This document shows positions 1 through 6,694 of a stretch of 22,379 nt of DNA, one piece after another. The notes below the pieces were generated by a model, which was not told where the DNA came from, did not search any database, and saw only the letters and a list, made by a program, of their open reading frames with translations. The stretch's first letter is position 1. The number at the start of each line of letters is the position of its first letter. Source of the DNA: CAYXGE01 sp964464435 (GTDB lineage Bacteria > Pseudomonadota > Gammaproteobacteria > Burkholderiales > Methylophilaceae); assembly GCA_964464435.1 (NCBI GenBank), contig CAYXGE010000026.1, positions 1 through 22,379 of the forward strand, given 5' to 3'. The translations under genes and the position numbers were made by a program.

Positions 1-387
1 GGCGAAGGTAAGGATTGGTGGGGTTACCATATGGCGTATTTTGATGGAAACGACAAAAAGCCTGGGCTTTACTATAGCCGCATGGATGGCGTGGCTTGGG
101 CATCATCACCACCCAAAAAATTTGGAGATAACTCTAAGCAAGCAGGACACCCAAGTATATTGAGCATAGGCAATCGAGTTTGGCTTGTCTGGCGCGAAAT
201 GAATCAAGAAAAATATAGCATTAAAGGTATGGTTTCAGAGGATGCTGGTAAAAACTGGAGTGAAGAAAAAGTCATTGATACTATGGAGGGCAAGACAGAT
301 TACCCCTATCTAATTGCGCATAATAACGTTATTTATATGGTATGGAATACGCGGCAAAAAGGCTTACGTGTGATAGCACTTACTTAA
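1..387 (+). CDS. Sialidase/BNR-repeat-like protein, C-terminal fragment
   Basis: An open frame enters from the left edge and ends at the TAA at 385-387, so only the last 128 residues are visible and the true start lies outside the window. The visible part has alternating beta-strand character rich in Trp, Tyr and Gly, and one good Asp-box (BNR) motif, SEDAGKNW, at about nt 235-258. Repeats like this form the blades of sialidase-type beta-propellers; family knowledge suggests an exported protein, but the signal peptide and any catalytic residues would be in the missing part. True sialidase activity should not be assumed, because many bacterial proteins with this fold have no known substrate. 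A weak terminator-like hairpin follows. The fold call is fairly sure; the function is unknown. Confidence 0.6.
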   Translation, partial: GEGKDWWGYHMAYFDGNDKKPGLYYSRMDGVAWASSPPKKFGDNSKQAGHPSILSIGNRVWLVWREMNQEKYSIKGMVSEDAGKNWSEEKVIDTMEGKTDYPYLIAHNNVIYMVWNTRQKGLRVIALT

Positions 388-413
388 AAATACATTACAC
401 CATTTTATTCATT

Positions 414-440
414 TTGCACTTTATCTTTGTGCAATTTTAG
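414..440 (+). terminator. Weak intrinsic terminator after the BNR-like gene
   Basis: A 6-bp perfect stem (TTGCAC at 414-419 with GTGCAA at 429-434), a 9-nt loop and a following TTTT at 435-438 lie 26 nt after the stop codon. The stem is short and only half GC, so termination may be partial. Confidence 0.4.
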
Positions 441-512
441 TATCTTTAAGTATAGCTAGAATTTTCTTAGCATAATTCAACCTGAGCAGTGGGTTAAATT
501 TAACATAGACTA

Positions 513-541
513 TTGAAAAGCAAACAAATAAATCATATGCT
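513..541 (+). promoter_or_regulatory. Putative sigma-70 promoter for the 573-1049 gene
   Basis: TTGAAA at 513-518 and TATGCT at 536-541 are separated by 17 nt, placing transcription start near 548 and leaving a short leader before the ATG at 573. A perfect 12-nt palindrome, GTTAAATTTAAC at 493-504, lies just upstream of the -35 box and could be a regulator site. No clear Shine-Dalgarno sequence precedes the ATG. Confidence 0.4.
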
Positions 542-572
542 TCATGTATTAATTGCATGTTAAAATAAGTTT

Positions 573-1049
573 ATGAAACGTATCGTTATTCCTGTAATTA
601 TATTGCTAGCCTTGTTAAGCGCAAGTTTTGCAAACGCAGATGGCATTAACTTATTGCCTAAGTCAAAAGTACGCAATTATCATGGCATTCCTTTTATCAC
701 TGGTGGTGTTGCTGAAGATTTAGAGCACATGAAAAAGGTCGCAAAAACTTATCCTTTGCGCATGGTGTTTTCTGAAGATGGTGCCTATGTTACTGATGTT
801 ACAGTAGGTATTTACGATAGTGCTGGTATTCTTAGTTTTTATAATAAGCTGTCTGGACCATATCTTTATGTGAATTTACCTGATGGTGATTATAGTATTG
901 TGGCAATTTACGAAGGCGTAAAACGTTCGCAAAAAATCACTATTCAATCACCCGAAAGTAAAAAAGTCTTTTTTACTTGGCCTGCTAAAGATGCTGATAG
1001 TGTATTAGAAGATAGCCCTTCTGATAATGGTGACTCAGCTACCCCTTAA
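573..1049 (+). CDS. Exported hypothetical protein with beta-sandwich character
   Basis: 158 residues. Residues 1-22 are a classical Sec signal peptide (MKR, a hydrophobic core, then ANA before the likely cut), so the mature protein should be periplasmic or secreted. The middle of the protein (about residues 55-130) reads like one small beta-sandwich: short strands, and a segment with a PDGDY turn followed by I/V-rich strands. This resembles the carboxypeptidase-regulatory/transthyretin-like fold found in small betaproteobacterial exported proteins. The tail is acidic and Ser/Asp-rich and probably disordered. No catalytic motif and no cysteines are seen. It stands alone between the BNR-like gene and clpB with its own putative promoter. 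Function unknown; the fold assignment is an inference from pattern only. Confidence 0.75.
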   Translation: MKRIVIPVIILLALLSASFANADGINLLPKSKVRNYHGIPFITGGVAEDLEHMKKVAKTYPLRMVFSEDGAYVTDVTVGIYDSAGILSFYNKLSGPYLYVNLPDGDYSIVAIYEGVKRSQKITIQSPESKKVFFTWPAKDADSVLEDSPSDNGDSATP

Positions 1050-1070
1050 CGCAGTAAATGGTTTAGCGTA

Positions 1071-1097
1071 TTGAAATATTAAGGTTTAACCCCATCT
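1071..1097 (+). promoter_or_regulatory. Sigma-32 heat-shock promoter of clpB
   Basis: TTGAAA at 1071-1076 and CCCCATCT at 1090-1097 with a 13-nt spacer match the RpoH (sigma-32) consensus (TTGAAA, 11-16 nt, CCCCATNT). The CCCCAT element is perfect. It lies 34 nt before the clpB start codon, so transcription should begin near 1104, depending on exact start selection. This is the best-supported promoter in the window and fits ClpB being a heat-shock chaperone. Confidence 0.88.
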
Positions 1098-1117
1098 TAG
1101 TCGTAACAGAGACTAAG
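1096..1117 (+). promoter_or_regulatory. Stem-loop beside the clpB ribosome-binding site
   Basis: CTTAGTC at 1096-1102 pairs perfectly with GACTAAG at 1111-1117 around an 8-nt loop. It ends just before the strong Shine-Dalgarno AAGGAG at 1119-1124. If transcription begins downstream of 1096, only part of the stem would be in the mRNA. It could stabilise the 5' end or be a DNA-level palindrome; neither is shown. Confidence 0.35.
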
Positions 1118-1131
1118 CAAGGAGTAACCTT

Positions 1132-3574
1132 ATGCGTTTTGATAAACTAACCACAAAATTTCAACAGGCCTTTGGCGATGCACAAAGCATGGCCTTAGCG
1201 CACGATAATCCTAATATTGAGCCACAACATCTATTATTGGCATTATTAAATCAAGATGATGCTAGTGCTTCTTCTTTGCTTAGCAAGGCAGGTGTGAATA
1301 TCAACCCGCTAAAAGCAGCATTACAGCAANNNNNNNNNNNNNNNNNNNNNNNNNNNNNNNNNNNNNNNNNNNNNNNNNNNNNNNNNNNNNNNNNNNNNNN
1401 NNNNNNNNNNNNNNNNNNNNNNNNNNNNNAACGATTCAGTCAATAGTCAAGAAGCTGAAGGGCAACGTGAGGCGCTTAAAAAATATACCATTGACTTAAC
1501 TGAGCGCGCGCGTATGGGTAAGCTCGACCCTGTAATTGGGCGTGATGATGAGATACGTAGAGCAATACAAGTATTGCAACGCCGCACCAAAAACAACCCT
1601 GTATTGATTGGTGAACCAGGGGTGGGTAAAACCGCTATTGTAGAAGGCTTGGCACAACGTATTGTCAATGGTGAGGTGCCTGACTCACTTAAAAACAAAA
1701 AGGTGTTGAGTTTAGATATGGCGGCTTTAATTGCGGGCGCTAAATTTCGCGGTGAGTTTGAAGAGCGCTTAAAATCTGTACTCAAGGAATTGGCGCAAGA
1801 TGAAGGTCAAACCATAGTCTTTATTGATGAGTTGCACACCATGGTGGGTGCGGGTAAGGCCGAAGGCGCAATGGATGCAGGCAATATGCTTAAGCCAGCA
1901 TTGGCACGTGGCGAGTTGCATTGTGTAGGTGCGACTACCTTAGATGAGTACCGCAAATACATTGAAAAAGATGCCGCATTAGAACGTCGTTTTCAAAAGG
2001 TGCTAGTGGATGAGCCGAGTGTGGAAGCGACGATTGCCATTTTGCGAGGATTGCAAGAAAAGTATGAACTGCATCATGGGGTAGATATTACTGACCCAGC
2101 GATTGTGGCGGCTGCTGAGCTTAGCCACCGCTATATTACAGACCGCTTTTTGCCTGATAAAGCCATTGATTTAATTGATGAAGCGGCAGCAAAAATTAAA
2201 ATTGAAATCGACTCAAAACCAGAGTCTATGGATAAGCTTGCACGTCGCTTAATTCAACTAAAAATTGAGCACGAGGCGGTAAAACGCGAAAAAGATGAAG
2301 GTTCATTGAAACGTCTAGAATTGATTAAAGAAGAGATGGCGACGCTAGAAAAAGAATATGCAGATTTAGAAGAAATTTGGAAATTTGAAAAAGCGCAATT
2401 ACAAGGTGGTCAGCTGGTCAAAGAGCAAATTGAAAAAATTAAGCTGCAAATTGAAGAAGCGACGCGTAAAGGTGATTGGCAAAAAGTGTCTGAGTTGCAA
2501 TATGGCAAATTACCGCAATTAGAAGCACAACTTAAACACGCATCGTCCACAGATCAACTACAAATTACGCATAAACTGCTTCGTACCCAAGTTGGGGCAG
2601 AAGAAATTGCAGAGGTGGTGAGTCGCGCTACGGGTATCCCTGTGAGCAAAATGATGACAGGCGAGCGTGCCAAATTACTGACTATGGAAGATAAATTGCA
2701 TGAGCGTGTGGTCGGTCAAGATGAGGCTGTGCGTTTGGTATCAGATGCGATTCGTCGTTCGCGTTCTGGCTTAAGTGACCCTAATCGTCCTTACGGCAGC
2801 TTTTTATTCTTAGGCCCTACAGGGGTAGGTAAAACGGAGCTATGTAAAACGCTGGCAGGCTTTTTGTTTGATTCTGAAGAGCACTTAATTCGCATTGATA
2901 TGAGCGAGTTTATGGAAAAGCATAGCGTATCACGTTTGATTGGCGCGCCACCCGGCTATGTAGGTTATGAAGAAGGCGGCACCCTAACAGAAGCGGTGCG
3001 CCGTAAGCCATACTCTGTAATTTTGTTAGATGAGGTAGAAAAAGCCCACCCCGATGTATTTAATATTTTACTGCAGGTGCTAGATGACGGCCGTCTAACT
3101 GATGGTCAAGGTCGCACTGTGGATTTTAAAAATACCGTGATTATCATGACTTCGAATCTTGGCAGCCAAATGATACAAAGCATGGCAGGCGATGACTATC
3201 AAGTAGTTAAACTGGCAGTGATGGCTGAGGTGAAAACACACTTCAGACCTGAGTTTGTCAACCGTATTGATGAAGTGGTCGTTTTCCATGCACTAGGCGA
3301 AGCGCACGTTAAGTCTATCGCAAAGATTCAGTTGCAATACTTAGCTAAGCGCCTCAAACAAATGGATATTAGTATTGAGTTGAGTGATGCAGCTTTAGCA
3401 GAAATTGCCAATGCTGGATTTGACCCAATATATGGGGCAAGACCACTTAAACGAGCAATACAATCCGAAATTGAAAATCCGTTGGCAAAGGAAATTTTAA
3501 ACGGAAACTTTATTGCCAAAGATACTATCAAAGTTGATTGTAAAGGCAGCAAAATGTTGTTTTCAAAAGTCTAG
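1132..3574 (+). CDS. clpB: ATP-dependent disaggregase ClpB (interrupted by an assembly gap)
   Basis: Hexameric AAA+ chaperone that, with DnaK, pulls polypeptides out of aggregates in the cytoplasm. The start at 1132 has AAGGAG 7 nt upstream. Before the gap, 66 residues form the start of the Clp N-domain. After it, the frame resumes at 1430 and runs 714 residues to the TAG at 3572-3574. This part contains Walker A of NBD1 (GEPGVGKT), Walker B (IVFIDELH), the long charged coiled-coil M-domain (about nt 2200-2560) that separates ClpB from ClpA/ClpC, the second Walker A (GPTGVGKT), Walker B (ILLDEVEKAHPD) and the C-terminal GARPLKR sensor motif. The two parts are in different frames only because the N run has arbitrary length. 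By comparison with E. coli ClpB from memory, about 79 residues (about 237 nt) are missing. Nothing suggests a true pseudogene. Confidence 0.95.
1330..1429. other. Assembly gap (100 N) within clpB
   Basis: Exactly 100 N, the usual placeholder for a gap of unknown size. It breaks the clpB frame. The real missing stretch is probably near 237 nt, judged from where residues on both sides fall in the E. coli protein. Confidence 0.97.
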
Positions 3575-3596
3575 TTTTAGTAACAGAGGAGGCGTA

Positions 3597-3620
3597 GCTA
3601 TTGACCTAACAGTTAATAGC
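3597..3620 (+). repeat. Inverted repeat between clpB and the first transglycosylase
   Basis: GCTATTGAC (3597-3605) pairs with GTTAATAGC (3612-3620) around a 6-nt loop: nine pairs, one of them G-T. It starts 22 nt after the clpB stop. No T-tract follows, so it is not a standard intrinsic terminator; it might be a Rho-associated or mRNA-stabilising stem. A farther pair, ACAGAGG at 3583-3589 and CCTCTGT at 3654-3660, could enclose it. Confidence 0.45.
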
Positions 3621-3633
3621 GTAGAATCAACAG

Positions 3634-4397
3634 ATGTTAAATGTAAAACACCGCCTCTGTGTATGCCTTGGTATTTGCCTTGTCTTGTGTTTAACGCAAG
3701 CCAAGGCAAATATGGATACCTTTGATACTGAAGCACCCATTGTGAACGATTTACTGGTGCGCGCCAGCGCACTTGCCGAGCAAGGGGGCGTAGACCCTTT
3801 GTGGCAGGCCGCTGGAATGTACTGTGAAGCGGCGCGTTATGGCAGTTCAGAAGGTGTGTATCGGCTAGGCATGCTGTATGCATTTGGACACGGTGTACCA
3901 ATTAATCGTGATTACGCCGCAAATTTATTTGGTATTGCAGCCAGAAATGGGCATTTTGAAGCGCAAAAAATGCTTGATACCATCGAAATAAAAACGCAAG
4001 ACACCCCGCCCTGTGTCCGTAGTAATGTTTTACCAGAAAAAGCCCCTGCACCCCTAGTCATGGCAACACAATCTCCAGCTATCGATAGTTATATCGCCAA
4101 ACTACCAAAAAGCAAATTGTGGTTAGTTGATTTAGTAGGCACGATTTCAGAATGGCATGGCATTGACCCTAAATTAGTGCTTTCGATTATTAGCGCAGAG
4201 TCAAACTTTGATATTAAGGCAACTTCAAATGCAGATGCGCATGGGCTGATGCAACTGATTCCTGCGACTTCTGAACGCTTTAATGTTAAAAATGCTTACA
4301 ACGCCAGCCAAAATATTAAAGGTGGAGTGCGTTATTTACGTTGGTTGCTCTCTTATTTTAGAGGTGACGTGACGCTCGCAGTGGCCGCTTATAACGC
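3634..4397 (+). CDS. Sel1-repeat lytic transglycosylase, 3' end lost in gap
   Basis: Exported peptidoglycan-cleaving enzyme (soluble lytic transglycosylase family) that would cut the MurNAc-GlcNAc bond in the periplasm. Residues 1-24 are a signal peptide ending in AKA. Residues about 62-112 carry Sel1-like helical repeat motifs (AxxYGSxEGxYRLGMLYAFG). An SLT domain runs from about residue 150 to the gap, with the catalytic Glu189 in the ESNF motif, the GLMQLIP motif and the AAYNA motif. Its last residues, roughly 55-60 by comparison with the 318-residue paralogue at 6695-7651, are missing. The frame happens to stay open through the N run into a different protein; that continuous 431-residue reading is an artefact. 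The start codon has no strong Shine-Dalgarno, and a strong stem-loop lies inside the signal-peptide coding sequence. Confidence 0.88.
3672..3712 (+). repeat. Long near-perfect stem-loop in the signal-peptide coding region
   Basis: TATTTGCCTTG (3672-3682) pairs perfectly with CAAGGCAAATA (3702-3712). After one T/C mismatch the stem continues with CTTGTG (3684-3689) against CGCAAG (3695-3700), including one T-G pair, and closes on a 5-nt TTTAA loop. In total there are 17 pairs and one mismatch within 41 nt. It lies 38 nt inside the transglycosylase gene. There is no T-tract. A translation-control or RNA-processing element is possible but unproven. Confidence 0.6.
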
Positions 4398-4497
4398 NNN
4401 NNNNNNNNNNNNNNNNNNNNNNNNNNNNNNNNNNNNNNNNNNNNNNNNNNNNNNNNNNNNNNNNNNNNNNNNNNNNNNNNNNNNNNNNNNNNNNNNN
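4398..4497. other. Assembly gap (100 N) between two unrelated genes
   Basis: Exactly 100 N. It hides the end of the transglycosylase and the start of the next gene. Since about 55-60 transglycosylase codons, an intergenic spacer and an N-terminus must fit, the real gap is probably several hundred nt. Confidence 0.97.
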
Positions 4498-4929
4498 CCA
4501 CAAATTGCGCGTATTTCGCCCGAGGAGTTAGAGCAACTGATGCCTAAAGCAGTGCCTAATCTCACCCTTGAAGATATTGTTAAGCTGACTCAAGAAGGGT
4601 TATCTGCAGATAGTATTATCGAAAAAATTAAAGCGAGCCAATCTAGCTATGCGCTCACACCCACGCAAGCCCTTGAGTTGAGCAAGCAAGGGGTAGATAA
4701 TAAAGTACTAGACTTTATGCATAGCCAGCGCGAACAATTGCTGCGCGATAATGTTGCAGATGAAATAAATAAACGTGAACAAGCCAATCAAGAAGCGCAA
4801 GATAAGCTCAGAAGACAGAACAATCGCCAGTTTTACCCATTTTATGACCCATTTATTCACCCGTATTGGGGATGGGGCTTTGGACCAAGATTTAGAAATA
4901 GATTCTATTTTGGCTCGGGTTTTTGGTAA
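4498..4929 (+). CDS. Hypothetical protein, N-terminus lost in gap
   Basis: 143 visible residues in the frame starting at 4498, ending at the TAA at 4927-4929. Two short repeated helical motifs are visible: one near LTLEDIVKLTQEGLSADSIIEKI and a second near LTPTQALELSKQGVDNKVLDFM, each with a Leu-x-x-x-Gly-hydrophobic pattern. A charged Gln/Glu-rich helix follows, and then a Tyr/Phe/Trp/Pro/Gly-rich tail (PFYDPFIHPYWGWGFGP) that looks surface-exposed or disordered. This pattern is familiar from small betaproteobacterial exported or lipoprotein-type hypothetical proteins, whose signal sequence would lie in the gap. It shares nothing with transglycosylases, so the apparent fusion with the upstream frame is rejected. 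Function unknown. Confidence 0.72.
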   Translation, partial: PQIARISPEELEQLMPKAVPNLTLEDIVKLTQEGLSADSIIEKIKASQSSYALTPTQALELSKQGVDNKVLDFMHSQREQLLRDNVADEINKREQANQEAQDKLRRQNNRQFYPFYDPFIHPYWGWGFGPRFRNRFYFGSGFW

Positions 4930-4946
4930 TTGTTTTAAGGGGTATG

Positions 4947-6539
4947 CTAAGAATCTAAGTCTTGATTAGCGATATGCCAGCGTTGCTTAATAGCATGTTG
5001 ATGACGAGCAATTAAACGTAAATCTGTCAAAATCAGTTCAAGTGTCTCACCTAGGACCATCACAATTGCTAAGATTGGAATGACTAACATCAAGCCAGCA
5101 ATCCCTGCAATGACTTCACCTACCATAAACATGAGCAAGGTAAGCAATGGGTGAATGCGTAAGCTTTTACCTAAAATAATCGGTAAAAACACAAAGTCAT
5201 CCAAAATACGTACTAAGGCAAATAAGCCAAAAATACTATAAATCAGGCCTAAATGATTGGGCGCATCAGTAGAGGCTACAATCATCACAATTGCACAACC
5301 CAATAACGGGCCTAAATAGGGTATCCAAGCTAACATGGCGGCGATAGCGCCCAATACCAATGGAGATGACACGCCTAACATGGTAAGACCCATGGCAAAT
5401 ATGCAGGTATCAATTAAGCTGATTTTCAGCATGCCAGTAAAATAAATACGTGCAGTTTTATCTAAAGCATGAATCAAATAAAGTGTTTTTTCAAAAAATG
5501 CATTGGGGACAGCATTGCCCAACATTTTTCTAAACTCAGCGCCATCTTTAAGTAAAAAGAACGTAATAATAGGGGCGAGCATTAGAGAGGGTAGCCATGT
5601 TGCAAAGCTGCCGACTAATCCACTCAGTTTGTTCTGTGAAAATTGTCCACTAAATTCACTAAATAACACGTAAAAATCCTGCTCTAGCCCAGCATTTTTT
5701 AAAAAAGAAAATTGGTTTTGCAATGCAAGCAAAATAGATTGCATTAAAGAAAAGCCGCCAGAAAGATAGACATAAAATTGTGTTTTCCATGTTTCAATAT
5801 GATTAATGGCGTACGGGTAAAATAAGACAATAAGTAGACCAAATCCAAATAAAAAAGCGCTACTAATCACTACCGCAGCCATGGAGCGACTAAGCCCAGC
5901 AAGCACTAAGCGTTTAGCTAATGGCGATACCATGTAATATAAAATCATGGCGAGTAAAAACGGTACAATTAGCCATAGCAATTGTTTAAACAAAAAAATC
6001 AGCAAACATGTGGTGGCAATAATCCCTAGCCAAGTAATTGGCCCCGGAACATTAATGTTTTGTGCCAGCATAAATGGCGGTATTACTTCTGTAACATCAT
6101 CACGGTTTTGATTGGTTTCACGTAAGCTGCAATGTAGGCTGATTTTTTCAGCGATCTCTGGATGCGTACCTAAAAGATTTAAAAAATCATCTCTAAATAA
6201 CACCGCGACAATACAATCAGACTTAGCACGTGCCTGGGCAACTCGTGGCACATCTTCCAATAACGCTCGTTCACCAAAAAACTGCCCTTCTTCAAGCGTG
6301 GCAAGGGCTCGTGATTTACCTTGTTTAAGAATATTGACTGCGCCAGTAAGTACAAAATAAATAGCTTGGCCTTCTTCGCCTTGGTCAAAAATTACCTCAT
6401 CTTTAACATAGGTGCGTGTATGCAGTAAGTCGTCCAAGGTATCTAGTTCATGCGAACTTAACCCTGAAAAAATCGGCACTTTTCTTAAGTCTGCAAAGTG
6501 CGCTGGCTCATTCTCACGCTTTAAAAAACGTAGCAACAT
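4947..6539 (-). CDS. Cyclic-nucleotide-binding domain fused to an AI-2E/PerM-family membrane protein
   Basis: 530 residues on the minus strand, starting at the ATG at 6537-6539. Residues about 15-135 form a cyclic-nucleotide-binding domain of the CRP/PKA type. The phosphate-binding cassette looks intact, with Gly89-Glu90 and Arg99 in FGERALLEDVPRVA, so cAMP or cGMP binding is plausible. After a linker, residues about 165-510 contain repeated hydrophobic segments typical of the PerM/AI-2E exporter family (about eight membrane spans), including the P-Y-x-G-P-L-L-G segment near residue 410. The family exports small molecules or has no proven substrate; AI-2 export cannot be inferred from the name. 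The fusion suggests a membrane protein gated by a nucleotide signal on the cytoplasmic side. It is transcribed against both flanking genes. Confidence 0.88.
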   Translation of the reverse strand: MLLRFLKRENEPAHFADLRKVPIFSGLSSHELDTLDDLLHTRTYVKDEVIFDQGEEGQAIYFVLTGAVNILKQGKSRALATLEEGQFFGERALLEDVPRVAQARAKSDCIVAVLFRDDFLNLLGTHPEIAEKISLHCSLRETNQNRDDVTEVIPPFMLAQNINVPGPITWLGIIATTCLLIFLFKQLLWLIVPFLLAMILYYMVSPLAKRLVLAGLSRSMAAVVISSAFLFGFGLLIVLFYPYAINHIETWKTQFYVYLSGGFSLMQSILLALQNQFSFLKNAGLEQDFYVLFSEFSGQFSQNKLSGLVGSFATWLPSLMLAPIITFFLLKDGAEFRKMLGNAVPNAFFEKTLYLIHALDKTARIYFTGMLKISLIDTCIFAMGLTMLGVSSPLVLGAIAAMLAWIPYLGPLLGCAIVMIVASTDAPNHLGLIYSIFGLFALVRILDDFVFLPIILGKSLRIHPLLTLLMFMVGEVIAGIAGLMLVIPILAIVMVLGETLELILTDLRLIARHQHAIKQRWHIANQDLDS

Positions 6540-6581
6540 AGCAATATTGGCTTTCTTTAGATAAGCTTCTAATTTTCAATA

Positions 6582-6614
6582 AAATAATATTATCAGTACA
6601 TGATGATATTGTTT
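6582..6614. repeat. AT-rich inverted repeat in the divergent spacer
   Basis: AAATAATATTATCA (6582-6595) pairs with TGATGATATTGTTT (6601-6614) around the loop GTACA: 14 pairs, two of them G-T. It lies in the 155-nt spacer between the CNBD-PerM gene and the second transglycosylase, which are divergently transcribed. It could be an operator or a leader hairpin. No convincing -35/-10 pair was found here for either gene. Confidence 0.4.
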
Positions 6615-6694
6615 AGTTTTATACGCAATCTTTTATGTAAAATGCGAGTTAATTCATATTAGATTGATATATTCACTGGTTACTTGATTTTAAT

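Noticed and set aside
1447..1785. Minus-strand frame of 112 codons opposite clpB
   Set aside because: Lies entirely within the ClpB NBD1 coding sequence, which has all conserved motifs; no ribosome site or domain.
3513..3901. Frames spanning the clpB end and the transglycosylase start on both strands
   Set aside because: They overlap strongly supported genes and mirror each other because of the inverted repeats at 3583-3712.
4775..4969. Overlapping 64-codon plus-strand frame near 4775
   Set aside because: Out-of-frame shadow of the 4498-4929 gene with no ribosome site.
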